Of a DNA stretch of 64,000 nucleotides, positions 11,044-21,555 are shown in pieces; the first letter of the stretch is position 1, and each line of letters begins with the position of its first letter. The position numbers were made by a program, and so were the translations under genes. Under the pieces are notes generated by a model. That model was not told where the DNA came from. It was given only the letters and a program-made list of their open reading frames with translations, and ran no database searches. This DNA is from Hemerocallis citrina (lineage: Eukaryota > Streptophyta > Magnoliopsida > Asparagales > Asphodelaceae): positions 145,528,393 through 145,592,392 of the forward strand of contig CM030358.1 of the NCBI GenBank assembly GCA_017893485.1, given 5' to 3'.

Positions 11044-13127
11044 AGTACATGTCCTTGTTCATTTTTTTTGCTGACAACTTGTAGGTGTCAAACAAGGTAG
11101 ATGGGCTTACAGAGAGTGAAAGCCAGACTCAGCCTACCCAAGAATGAAGCCAGACTCATTCGGTAACAATGTTGATGTATCAAATTTTTTTTGGTAGTTT
11201 TTTTAACTTAATCCATTGTTTCATATGCAGTGAATTTTATGGTATTTTTTTTGGTACATATCCTTGAATGTTGATGTATCAGTTTTTTGTATCAGATTTG
11301 AACTTTTTTGGATTTTGATGAACTTGTATTCCTTCAACACAGTATCTTAGTTTTGGTGGAAGATTTATATTTTTTGTTTCATATGCAGTGAAGAGGAGGG
11401 AGAATAGGGAGAATATTCATTTGCTGCCTAATTTTGTTATTCATGCTGCTTGATGCTTGGGACTGCTTGATGCTGATGCTGCCGTACTGAAATCTGTTCA
11501 TGCTGCCATGCAGATGCTGATGCTGATGCTGCCATACTGTATTGCTACATGAGTACATTTGCTAAAAAAAGGAGAGTCAACCATCTGTGTACACATTTGC
11601 TTAAAAAAGGAGAGTTAACCATCTGTATTGGTACATGAGGCTGCTAAAAAAAGGAGAGTGGACTGCCAAATCTTGTACAGATCAGACTGGACTGTGGACG
11701 GCGAGAATGTGCAAAATTTTGTTCACATCCTGTGTAATTTGTACAAGAACAGAACTCTAGATCAGAACTCATGGACTAATTTGTACACATTAGAGTAGCA
11801 AGAGAATTTTGTTCACATCTGTGTAATTTGTAAAACTGAAATCTGTGTATATGCTGTATGCTACAGATTAGGAATTTTGTATTTTGGTGCATGGAAAAAT
11901 ATGTCATATCACTTAACTAATCCAATATGCTATATAATTGGAATTTTGTATATTGTGTTTTGTATCTTGTGTCTTGTGAAAAATGTATCTTGTTTGCTAA
12001 ATCCTGTATGCTAAATCATGTATGCTATAGAATTGGAATTTTGTATCTATATGCTAATCCAATATGCTTAATCTGAAATCTGTGTCAAATTGGTTATGGC
12101 CTTCAAAGCTCAGTATTTGTGCTGAATACATGCTCTGAATACATGCCCTGAATAAATGAATACAAAATTTCAGTATTTGTGCTCAGTATTTGTGCTGAAT
12201 ACAAAGCTCAGTATCTCTATTCAAAATTTCATGATCTGAAATAAATGAATACATGCTCTGAATACATGATCTGAAATAAATGAATACATGATCTGAATAC
12301 ATTGGCTTCTTGTCTTGTTCATCCAAGTAAATGAATACATGATCTGAAAACAAGAGTTTTTTTGATTAGTGTGAGGTTCCATTTGTGCTGAAGATTTGTG
12401 CTGAATTTGCTGAGTATAAATGAATACATGATCTGAAGCCCAAAATATTTATCTTCATGGTAATATAATGGCTCAGTATTTGTGCTGAAGATCTCGCAGT
12501 TTAGAATGTTATGATTAGTGTGAGGTTCCATTTTCAGTAATTCATGGCTTTATGGATGTAATTTAAGAAAAAATGCTTAAGAATTGGCCTGTAACAAAGC
12601 ATGATTTGGTAATAAAGCAAGATTGGATTTTTTATGCAGTTTTTGTGATGCTTATAGAGAATAACAAAATTAAGAGATCCAGGATGATGAAATTCACTTG
12701 AGGCCAACAGTACAGATATTTTCCTTTGCCTGGGAGTCGTCCAGCTGAAACAAGCTTTGGGATAACAAGGGCCTGATTATAAATGCTTTGGGATTACAGA
12801 TATATTCCTACATTTGTCTGGATGGATATATGCAAGTTAGCATCTGATTAATGTTTCAGATCATTCACTTTTCTTTCTTTGTGTCACTCAATCTTATAAA
12901 AAATGTTAAAAATCTATAAGTTCATCATGTATTGCACTACATCTATTAACATAACACCAAGAAGTTCATAAACATTAACATTGCACATTACCAGCACCAA
13001 ATGAAACTCCGCAAACAACCCAAAAAAGATCATAAACATCGAGCAGACAACTTAATCCATTGTTCACATTTCAAAAAACATCGATTACATTGTCATCAAG
13101 ATACAATCATTGAACATTACAATGCTG
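11044..13127. other. Non-coding spacer between the two MULE genes
   Basis: This AT-rich region must hold the 3' ends of both convergent genes. Simple diverged repeats are visible. GCTGATGCTGCC-type blocks occur near 11460-11535. TAAAAAAAGGAGAGT occurs near 11560-11660. A dense set of CTGAATACATG and CTCAGTATTTGTGCTGAA blocks lies at 12100-12490. No convincing gene was found. The open frame at 12319-12531 is made of these repeats. Confidence 0.7.
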
Positions 13128-13668
13128 CTATTTCAAGACATACAATAAGAACAAAACAAATACAACCAACGACATAGCAAACCCCACCACTGTTCCCTTC
13201 ACTGTTCCCTCCTTCACCTTCAAAGCGACCACCTTCTTACGCAATAAGTCGCACTCCACTTCCAATTTTTTTAACCTACTAGCTGTTTCCTCAATTACCA
13301 AACTCATCTTCGCATTCTCCGCCATCAAATCAGAGTGTGCTTTCTCCCTCTTGTTATCTCCCACAATTTCTACCCACTTAAAAAAACGGCAATTATCAGT
13401 TTCCCATTTTGGGCAACCAGCGAAATACCTTCCAGCATTGGTACGGGTACTGGCTATCTTCACTACTGCTGGCTCCTTGTGATGACACAATAGGGTTCCA
13501 CCTCCATCACAATTCTTTGTGAACCTCCTCATTGGAGCATTCGAAATTGTCGAATCTGCAAGAAAAGTATGCAAAGATTTAAATTGTACAACCAAAATAC
13601 TATATGAGACATGGAAACATCAAAATTATATGATAGATTTAAGTGGAAATAAAGATTCAACCTGACAT
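13128..13668 (-). CDS. GRF-type zinc-finger protein, MULE accessory gene
   Basis: The coding exons are inferred as 13662-13668 and 13128-13555 (minus), joined by a GT-AG intron, giving 144 residues. The ATG at 13666-13668 lies in a short exon (acceptor near 13716) and reads in frame into MSDSTISNAPMRRFTKNC. Residues about 22-60 hold a GRF-type zinc finger: CHH...NAGRYFAGCPKW, then CRFFKW. After it come a charged, heptad-like stretch (coiled coil, about 70-115) and a hydrophobic C-terminal segment (GFAMSLVVFVLFLLYVL), probably a membrane anchor. GRF fingers are known to bind single-stranded nucleic acid in other proteins. The role here is not known; the position matches mudrB in MuDR. Small GRF-coiled-coil-membrane proteins also occur as stand-alone plant genes, so host capture is possible. 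Confidence 0.75.
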
Positions 13669-14074
13669 GGAGCTTTTGAAAAGAATGATCACTTCCAATT
13701 ACATCATCGGATCTGGTAAGAAATATGAAAATATGGGTTCATTAACAAAATCTAGTCCCAAATCACATTAACAACCAAAAAATTGTTCACATTCGTCCAC
13801 CCACCCTTTTTTCACTTTCAATTGGTTCGAACAAAATCGAAATGGTTGAAACAAAATCGGAATACCAGTACCAACATACACAAATATAACAATTTCACAA
13901 CCAACCTTGTTCGATTAGGGAGCTATTGACGAATCGAAGAGTGTCATCGAATTGGGAACACGGTTCTGAACGATGGGTTAGTTAGGGTTTTCTCCAATTT
14001 GGGGGTATAATTTCGGGGCTGAGTAATTGGGGAAGAAGAGAAGGAAGAACGACTGGATCACGATTAAAGACAGG
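13669..14074 (-). promoter_or_regulatory. Leader region of the GRF gene
   Basis: Between the right TIR and the GRF coding exons there is no long open frame. A candidate first (untranslated) exon ends at a donor AACAAG|GTTGGTT near 13906. A small middle exon lies at about 13662-13716. The layout mirrors the transposase side, where transcription also appears to start at the TIR and pass through a leader intron. Confidence 0.5.
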
Positions 14075-14279
14075 GGAAGGAATCGATGGCTTTAGGGGGG
14101 CATTTTGGACATTTTATCTTAGTACGTGCAGTGCACGTATAAGGGAGTTAACGTTTGGTTAACTCTGTCAGCTCAGAATTAAAGATTGTGCTGTTTTTTT
14201 AAAAAGTGAAACTTTTGTGCTGTTTTTTTAAACAGTTCCAAACTTTTGTGCTGTTTTTTTAAATTTTGCCATAAAATAA
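14075..14279 (-). repeat. Right terminal inverted repeat and 9-bp duplication of the MULE
   Basis: 14075-14270 is the inverted partner of 6672-6866, with the palindrome at 14123-14139 and three ACAGCACAA blocks conserved. 14271-14279 (ATAAAATAA) exactly repeats the left target duplication. From 14280 to 14458 the sequence is the outer end of the T LTR. Confidence 0.93.
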
Positions 14280-14463
14280 TCAATAATTATTCACATAAAA
14301 TCTCAACTCATGGCTTCAATATATAGCAATAATACCAATCTACCATAAATATCCATACCGATATCAATATTTAAATAAAATATATCAAAAATAATTTTCA
14401 CCACTCAAAATATATAAAAACAGACATTTTCGATATTTTAAAAATTCGAGGTGTTACAACATG

Positions 14464-17400
14464 TCTGCTGGATTCTCCTTCGTGTGGATCTTCATCAGTT
14501 TCAACAATTGTTGATCCATCACCTCGCGTATCCAGTGATAGCGAATATCACTATGTTTTGTTCGGGAATGGTACATTGAATTCTTGCTCAAATCCAGAGC
14601 ACTCTGACTGTCACAATGTACCTTGTAGTCATTCTGCTTGATCCCGAGTTCTTGTAGAAATCGCTTTAACCACAACATCTCCTTGTCAGCTTCAGCGGCA
14701 GCAATGTACTCTGCTTCTGTCGTAGATAGTGCAACGCACTTCTGCAACCTTGACTGCCATGACACAGCTCTCCCTGCAAAAGTGTAGATAAAACCAGAAG
14801 TCGATTTTCTACCATCAAGATCTCCGGCCATATCTGCATCTGTATAGCCTTCCAAAACCGGATCAGCTCCCCCGTAACACAAACATATCTTTGAAGTACC
14901 CTTAAGATACCTGAGAATCCACTTAACAGCCTCCCAATGCTCATTTCCTGGATTGGAGAGAAATCTGCTTGCCACACCCACTGCATGTGCAATATCCGGC
15001 CTCGTACACACCATTGCATACATCAGACTTCCAACCGCTGAAGAATAAGGCACAACTTCCATTTCCTCGATCTCTTTCCTGGATGAGGGACACGAACTCT
15101 TGCTCAACTTGAAATGATTAGCCAGTGGGATGCTAACTGGCTTGGCACCCTCCATGTTGAATCGCTTGATCACCCGTTCAACATATTTCTCTTGAGATAA
15201 CCACAATCTTCGGGCCTTTCTGTCTCGAGAGATGTTCATACCTAAAATCTGCTGAGCTGGCCCAAGGTCCTTCATATCAAAGACCTTAGAGAGTTCTATC
15301 TTCAGCTGTCTGATCTTCACTGCATCTTGTCCGACGACCAACATGTCATCGACATATAGTAACAGTGCAATGAAATTTCCATCAGGGGACCTTTGAATGT
15401 AGACGCATTGATCTGCAGCAGTCCTCTTGTAGCCTTGACTCACCATGAATGAATCAAACTTCTTGTACCATTGCCTTGGTGCTTGCTTGAGGCCATACAA
15501 ACTCTTCTTCAGCTTACATACGAGATTCTCTTTCCCTGGAACCTCGTATCCCTCTGGCTGCTCCATGTAAATTTCTTCATGCAGATCACCATGAAGAAAT
15601 GCAGTCTTCACATCCATTTGTTCAAGCTCCAAGTCTAGGCTAGCTGCTAATCCGAGCATGACTCGGATTGAAGTCATCTTTACAACTGGAGAAAAAATCT
15701 CACCAAAATCGATGCCTTTCTTCTGAAGGAATCCTTTGACCACTAGCCGAGCTTTGTGCTTCACCACCTTTCCGCTGCCATCTTTCTTGAGCTTGAATAC
15801 CCACTTGTTCTTTAGTGCCTTCTTCCCTCCTGGAAGCTTAACCAAATCGTAGGTTTGGTTCTTCTCTAAAGAGTCCATCTCTTCCCGCATAGCGTGCAGC
15901 CAGTTGTCTTTGTCTGGATGAGACAATGCTTCCTGAAAATTCTCTGGCTCCCCTTCATCAGTAAGAAGAATGTACTCTGATTCTGGATATTTAGTAGACG
16001 GAACATGGCCTCTTTCAGATCTACGTAGCTGAGGCTCACTCGTCTCAGGCGGTGTATCATTATCTTGTACTGGTTCTGCAGCTGTGAAAGGTTGCGGCTC
16101 CCCAGGCTCATCAATCCCTTCTTCCTCCTCCTCTGGTTCTGCTTCTAGTTCTTGATCAGACACATCATCATCTGCGGCAGCTTGTACTGGTACTGTATCT
16201 GGAACAAAGTCCTGAGTACTGACAGGACTTTCAGCAATTGTAGGCTTTTCAGTGTCCCCATATGTCTGATTTTCATGGAACACCACGTCTCTACTTCTGA
16301 TGGGCTTCTTCGTCTTTAGATCCCATAGCCTGTATCCAAACTCCTCGTCTCCATAGCCAATGAAAATGCATGGAGTGGTTCTCGCATCGAGCTTCTGCCT
16401 GAGCTCCTTTGAGACATGTGCATAAGCCAGACATCCAAATGTCCTCAGGTGAGAGTAGGAGGGGTTTTTGCCGGTCCATTTCTTCTCCGGAATGTTGAAA
16501 TTCAGCGGGACTGATGGAGAACGATTGATCAAGTAGCAGGCGGTGCGAACAGCTTCTCCCCAAAATGGCTTTGGCAGCTTTACTGTGCTGAGCATACTTC
16601 TGACTCTTTCCATGATTATTCGGTTCATTCTTTCTGCTACCCCATTGTGTTGCGGGGTACGTGGAACCGTCTTCTCGTGCCGAATGCCCTGACTCTTGCA
16701 ATAGGCATCAAAACTCCTGGATGTATACTCGCCTCCGTTATCTGAGCGAAGGCACTTCAGCTTCTTCCTCGTTTCACGCTCTACCATGGTATGAAATGAT
16801 TTGAAGATTTCCAAGACCTGATCTTTTGTCTTCAGAAAATACACCCACACCTTCCGAGAAGCATCATCAATAAATGTCAGAAAGTATTTGTTACCGCCTA
16901 GCGACTCCACCTCCATGGGACCGCAAACATCAGAATGTATCAGACTGAGCAACTCTGATCTCCTTGTTGAAGAGGAACTAAAAGAGACTCTTCGCTGCTT
17001 GCCAAATAAACAGCTGCTGCAAGGTTGAAGCTCTGCATTCTTGGTAATGGAGATAAGATTTTTCTTCATCAAGGTTGATAAACCTTTCTCACTCATGTGA
17101 CCGAGTCTCTGGTGCCACAGTTTCTGCGAAGCTTCATGTTCAACAATATTGAGACTCTCCACATTGATCTTCACATGAGTCTTGTACAAAGTGCTGCAGA
17201 GATGTCCACGAGCGATCACCATTACACCTTTCAGCATCCTCCACGAGCCATTGCAAAAACGGTTATCATAGCCCTTTTCATCTAGGGCTCTCACCGAAAG
17301 AAGATTTTGTCGAAGTTCAGGTACATGGCGAACATCCTGCAGTGTGATTGTGCACCCGGCATCAGTCTGCATCCGAACGTCACCAATTCCGACAATCTTA

Positions 17401-18422
17401 GCAAAGCTAGAATTGCCCATCCTCACCGAGCCAAAGTCTCCAGCTTTGTACGTCATGAAGATGTCCTTTCGAGGAGTGGCATGGCAAGATGCTGCAGTAT
17501 CTACCACCCATTCTACGCCCTGATTCGACACATGGAGGCATGTCTCATCCTCATGAGAGCAAAGAGCCACATCTTCTAGTACTGTGACTTGTGCATCTCC
17601 TTCCTTCTTTGGTTGTGACCTTCCCTGACCGCCTTGCTTTTGTAACTTCCAACAATTTCTTTTCATGTGGCCTGGTTTGCCACAATGATGGCAGTTGTAT
17701 GCAGGCCTCCTCCCATCACTTGATTTGCCTCTCGATCTGCCTCTGCTTTGGCTCCTGCCTCTCCACCTGCCTCGATCTTCCTCTCGCTGTCTCCCACGGA
17801 CTTCTGTTACGCAGGCTTGTGCTTCTGTGCCAACGTCCTTTCTCCGAGCTTCCTCATTGAATAGGGCATCCTTAACCATAGACATGGTAAGATTGCCAGT
17901 CGAAGCCGAGTTGCTGAGGGAGACCACCAATGTCTCCCAACTGTCTGGAAGAGAGCTGAGAAGTAGAAGTGCCTGTAACTCATCTTCAAGTGGTAACTCC
18001 ACTGAAGATAGCTGATTCACCAGGCTCTGAAACTCGCTGGTGTGTTCTGCTACAGAAGTTCCTCCCTGTAGCTTCAGGTTCACCAACCGTCTCATCAGCA
18101 GGGCCTTATTTCGAGCTGTCTTGGCCTGGTACATATCCGCCAGCTTCTTCCAAAGGGCAAAAGCATCCGTCTCCTGAGCAACATGATGGAAGACACTGTG
18201 ATCGATCCACTGTCGAATCTGATCGATCATTTTCCTGTTCATCTTCTTCCAGTCCGCCTCATTGGTAGCTTCAGGTCTCTCTCCCTTCTCCTCAATAGGA
18301 TCAAAAAGATCTTTACAACTTAGGAGATCTTCCATCCGAGGTCTCCAAAGTGTATAGTTGGTGGCAGTAAGCTTGATCATGGCTCCAAATGATGATGATG
18401 ATATTGATTCCTCCATCGACAT
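14464..18422 (-). CDS. Copia gag-pol polyprotein, truncated at the C terminus
   Basis: One open frame of 1321 residues runs from the ATG at 18422 to the T insertion, then meets TTG-TAA contributed by T's LTR end. Domain order: UBN2-type gag (about 15-200), zinc knuckle CHHCGKPGHMKRNC (244-257), aspartic protease with active site DTAAS (Asp308), GAG-pre-integrase (LWHQRLGH), integrase with its first catalytic Asp at 498 (SDVCGPM) plus the LRSDNGGEY and HNGVAERMNR motifs, reverse transcriptase with YVDD at 1023-1026, and RNase H. The order and motifs match the Tnt1/Tork lineage. The protein lacks only the last few residues after NPADML. The absence of any other stop suggests it was young when broken. 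Confidence 0.93.
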
Positions 18423-18463
18423 CTTGATCTGCAAAGGCTTTTGGCACTCAACAACTCAACCTC

Positions 18464-18475
18464 GCTCTGATACCA
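18464..18475 (-). promoter_or_regulatory. Primer-binding site of copia element C
   Basis: The minus strand reads TGGTATCAGAGC, the initiator tRNA-Met complement, two bases inside the LTR edge at 18478. Confidence 0.9.
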
Positions 18476-18477
18476 CT

Positions 18478-18942
18478 TGTTAGGATTGTGAGAAAAACAA
18501 CAGAGATAAATTTGAGAAGAAAACAACACAAATATTATTTCTCAATCTCAAAAGATTTACAAAAAAAACTCTCAATACTTTATAAGCTCTCTGTGGCTAT
18601 CAATCTCTATTTTTCTCTTCAGTTGAGTGTATCTTCAAATGAAGAAAATAGTGAGAATTTATAGGAGGGGAAGAGACACCATGCTTTCGAAGAGACACCA
18701 TGCTTCGGAAAAGACACCATGCTTCGGAGGAGACACCATGCTTGCACCAAACGTTGTCATGCATCAGCATGCACCAAACGTTGCATGCATAAGTGCATGC
18801 TCTTTTGTGGCGGGACCTACAGGTTGCAGCAAATAATGAATGAATTACAAACTATCTTGCAAATAGGATCGATGCAAGAGAAAAAAGAAAGAATAAAAAA
18901 AGAATGAATGAAAGAATGAAAGAATTGACATAGTGAAGAACA
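18478..18942 (-). repeat. 5' LTR of copia element C
   Basis: On the plus strand it runs from TGTTAGGATTG to GAAGAACA, a short TGTT...AACA inverted terminus, about 465 bp. The inner edge is set by the primer site. The outer edge at 18942 is inferred, because the partner LTR is not in the window. A TATA box (CTATAAATTC on the minus strand, near 18657-18666) marks the promoter. Upstream of it, 18665-18745 holds four copies of a 19-bp block (GAGACACCATGCTTCGGA) that could act as an enhancer. Confidence 0.75.
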
Positions 18943-18985
18943 AATTTTTTTTTAAAAAACTCCGATAAAAATTGCCACCTATGGG

Positions 18986-19114
18986 CTACTTAGCCCATGC
19001 AACAGCGTCGATCTCTGCTTGGGCACTTCTATATAGCTCTAGTCTCCTGGCAATGGAAGTTCTGCGTTCCATCACGGCTGGGTCTTCATCCAACAATGCT
19101 GCCAACTTTCTAGC
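18986..19114 (-). CDS. DRP1A: Terminal coding exon of a dynamin-related protein 1A-like gene
   Basis: On the minus strand a splice acceptor (TTGCAG) at 19115-19120 opens a frame of 42 codons ending in TAG at 18986-18988. The peptide has MLDEDP-like [12 protein letters not shown], then [10 protein letters not shown] and EIDAVAWAK. This is the C terminus of the GTPase effector domain of plant DRP1 proteins, large GTPases that work at the cell plate and in clathrin-mediated endocytosis. The 1A assignment rests on the final residues. The exon has no stop or frameshift and keeps its acceptor. No upstream exon is visible up to 64000, so either the preceding intron exceeds 45 kb and is filled with transposons, or this is a stranded fragment. 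Confidence 0.75.
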   Translation of the reverse strand, partial: ARKLAALLDEDPAVMERRTSIARRLELYRSAQAEIDAVAWAK

Positions 19115-19771
19115 CTGCAACCAAATATACCCAAGATATTAGAAGACAACTGGAGTATCATTAACCACTAGCTCAAAATAATATGCAAACTTAAGATAAC
19201 ATCTGACGAAACAAATAATCTCAAGATTTAGCAATTGCCTATTTCATGTTGGCATTTTACGATCAAATACAAAACCGACCGATAATACTTGGCCAAATAC
19301 TCATAATAGTTTTTCTAAATTTCTAAATACGTGATCTTACCCAATCTTAACCCTGATTTTGATCCAAAAGTGGGAGTGTGCTTATCTAATAAAAAGGAAG
19401 GGCATGCACCCAACGAAGTGTGATGACTGTGATTTCATCTAATTCTTGCAGTCAGAGTGTGGTCCTATCTAGGTTATAAACCTCGTAATCACCCCCCTCA
19501 CAGAATTTGCATTAGTTGGATTATAAATCCCTTCAATGAGTTATTCCATAAACAATCAGTAATGTCTAACAGAATTCTTTAATAGTCTTAAACAGAGAGA
19601 ACAAGTGCTGTAAAATCACTTTAGCCCGAATCGACTGATTTCAATATTATAGCAGCCAATGAAGAATGTTAATTTGATTCATGACAACATGTTCTCTAAA
19701 TTACTCGATTTTTCATCATAAGATTAGCTGGGGTTGTAGATCTAGTTCAAAGGTGAAGATGAAGATCAACA
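19115..19771. other. Non-coding sequence next to the dynamin exon
   Basis: AT-rich DNA with no exon-like frame on either strand and no repeat boundary that I could place. It is most simply the 3' part of the intron preceding the dynamin-type exon. Confidence 0.5.
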
Positions 19772-21486
19772 AAAGAATATGGGTAAAAGTCGTGAAACCC
19801 CCTATTGTTTGCATTTGGTCGTTTCATATATCAAAAATCCCCCCTAATGTTTGCATTTGGTCGTTTCATATATCAAAAATCGTGTAGGGATGAAGATTTC
19901 ATATATATATTTTTTGTATTTTTAATATAGTGTTAAATTTTTCTTTTAAAACCCACTTATCCCCTTCTCTCTCCACCAACCCATCATCCCATCACTATAT
20001 AGTGTAGGGATATTTTCGTCAAGTTATGTATCAGAAAATTATAGTTCAGGGATGAATATTTAATTTCTTTTTTTTCTTTTTTAATATAGTCTAAGGATAT
20101 TTTGGTCATTTCCTATATCAGAAAATTATAAAAAGAGAAGATGACATCATGCGGGGGTTACTTGTTTGATTAGGAAGTTTCTTAATTTTTGGAGCAAACA
20201 TTGGGGGGTTTCATGAATCATGACTTTTTAAAAAAAACGTCCCTGCTTCATCAAAGAATTGTTAATGAAACACATTCGAACGGATACAACATAAGAACAA
20301 AGATCACAACGGATCTTACACCTCACGTACAACAACTACATCTACCACATAACTACTCAAAATTGAACGATACAATGAAGTCCATAAAAGAAATGGCCAG
20401 AGCCTCCCGCCGCGTGAACCACACCTTCCCTGCTTGCACTACTCCTCCATACGTAGTCTCTTCTTTGTATCGGTCTGTCCAATCCACGCATGACTAAAGG
20501 ACAATTTTATGCATCATGACTGAAAATCTATTTTTAGTATGACGAAAGCAGAACTCATTACGGTCTAGCCACAACCCCCATACAGTAGCAGCTACTCCAA
20601 TGTCCCATGATATTCTAATTTCCTTTTTACCCACCCTGGCTCTCCACTCACCCCACACCTCCTGTGTCGAGGTCGGACACATCAACACTCCAAAACGAAG
20701 ACACCATACCTCCCAAGCTAGCCTAGCTCTAGTACAGGAGAATACAATATGCTTTGTGTCCTCTAGTTCTGACACGCATCTGGACCATCTACCGTCAATC
20801 GGTATGTTACATTTGATTAGGTTACTTTTGGAGAGAATTGCATCATTATGAGCCAATCACAGGAAAACTTTCACTTTAGGGGTGCCATCGTCTTCCAAAT
20901 CACTTAGGCTTCTCCACATCTAGCACCCCCATCATTTAGCCACTTGTACATCGAAGTTACCTAAAAGTTGTTTGTCGTGTCCAGATTCCAAAGTCTTGCA
21001 TCCTCCTCCTTATTACAATGAACCCTTTCCTTCCAGACGAGCTCTTCCATTTTCCAAAGTTTTACTAGGCAAATATGTGAAGCTTGCACTTGCAGTTGAA
21101 CTGAAAATCTACCATTCCTCCAAACATCGGCCACTAAGGAATCGAGATTGATGCAATCGTTGGCAACCTCCAGGAACAATGCCTCCAAGGTATTATTTTC
21201 ACACCATTTATCACCCAAAATTTGGTATCCTTACCATTTGCTAGCTCACATCTAGTGTTAGTGTGGAAAATTTCACCTACTTTTGCCACCGCTTTCCATA
21301 GACTGGAAGCTTTACTATGTACGTTTCCCCCCTGTATCTAAACTTTTTCCATCTTCGGTAGAGTGCGAACGACTTGCACCACCAGTTATTTCGTCTTCTC
21401 CGTATTTTCCACCACCACTTGGTCATTTTTCACCACCACTCCGCATTTTCGTCTTTAATGAATCATGACTTTTACCCAAAGAATAT
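19772..21486. mobile_element. Small TIR element with 9-bp target duplication, split by a LINE
   Basis: AAAGAATAT at 19772-19780 is repeated exactly at 21478-21486. Between them, GGGTAAAAGTC at 19781 mirrors GACTTTTACCC ending at 21477. Without the LINE and its duplication the element is about 452 bp with no coding capacity. The 9-bp duplication points to the Mutator superfamily (a MULE-type MITE). Near the left end a 47-bp block (TGCATTTGGTCGTTTCATAT and flanks) is repeated twice at about 19789-19885. Confidence 0.8.
20229..21457 (-). pseudogene. LINE (non-LTR retrotransposon) 3' fragment, zf-RVT region
   Basis: On the minus strand, frames at 20494-20856 and 20961-21218 encode parts of the C-terminal region of a plant LINE ORF2. 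First comes a LWKAVAKVGEIF...DTKFW...KWCENN segment downstream of the RT. Then comes the zinc-binding zf-RVT region (CNIPIDGRWSRC, then HIVFSC, then AWEVW). Stops and frameshifts separate the pieces. The fragment is flanked by a 16-bp duplication, ATGAATCATGACTTTT, at 20213-20228 and 21458-21473, as expected for target-primed insertion. It is strongly 5'-truncated, with no RT catalytic region in the window. Confidence 0.8.
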
Positions 21487-21555
21487 ATATGAAACAACCA
21501 ATGTTACACTCCGAAAAGAAGAGCAAGGACTGATATGTCAATAAAAGTACTTATC

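Larger units (their letters stand above)
6672..14270 (+). mobile_element. Mutator-like DNA transposon (MULE), 7.6 kb, two genes, likely autonomous
   Basis: The element is bounded by TIRs of about 195 bp that start GGCAAAATTTAAAAAAACAG at the left and are mirrored at 14270. Exact 9-bp duplications flank it. The left TIR leads into a seven-exon transposase gene (7377-11043) with no stop or frameshift. The right TIR leads into a small convergent gene for a GRF zinc-finger protein (13128-13668). About 2.1 kb of AT-rich non-coding DNA lies between the two 3' ends. Two convergent genes read inward from the TIRs is the layout of maize MuDR, but the second protein here is not recognisably mudrB. Confidence 0.93.
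1359..14458 (-). mobile_element. 5' LTR of Ty3/gypsy element T, interrupted by the MULE
   Basis: The LTR begins on the plus strand with TGTAACACCCC at 1359 and ends with GGTGTTACA at 14458, an inverted terminal repeat typical of large plant gypsy LTRs. Left of it is the primer site; right of it is the interrupted copia gag-pol gene, with ACATG (14459-14463) as the likely right target duplication. Subtracting the MULE and one of its 9-bp duplications leaves about 5.49 kb, long for an LTR. A TATA-like stretch near 6340 (minus strand) may be its promoter. Short open frames inside, such as those at 4815-5123 and 6193-6489, look like chance. The lineage is uncertain; the termini resemble Tekay/Del chromoviruses. 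Confidence 0.75.
14459..18942 (-). mobile_element. Ty1/copia retrotransposon C (Tnt1-type), 3' end displaced
   Basis: A minus-strand copia element has its 5' LTR at 18478-18942, primer site at 18464-18475 and gag-pol at 14464-18422. The coding region stops abruptly at 14459-14463, where element T inserted. The end of RNase H, the polypurine tract and the 3' LTR should lie beyond T, left of the window. The element lies about 40 bp downstream of the stop codon of the dynamin-type exon, that is, in the gene's probable 3' untranslated region. Confidence 0.9.

Noticed and set aside
17097..18268. Plus-strand open frames opposite the copia gag region
   Set aside because: They are antisense shadows of the strongly conserved gag-pol frame.
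20222..20240. Second right end of the MITE at 20228 as the true boundary of a 450-bp element
   Set aside because: The outer 9-bp duplication is found after 21477, and the copy at 20213-20228 is explained as the LINE's 16-bp target duplication.
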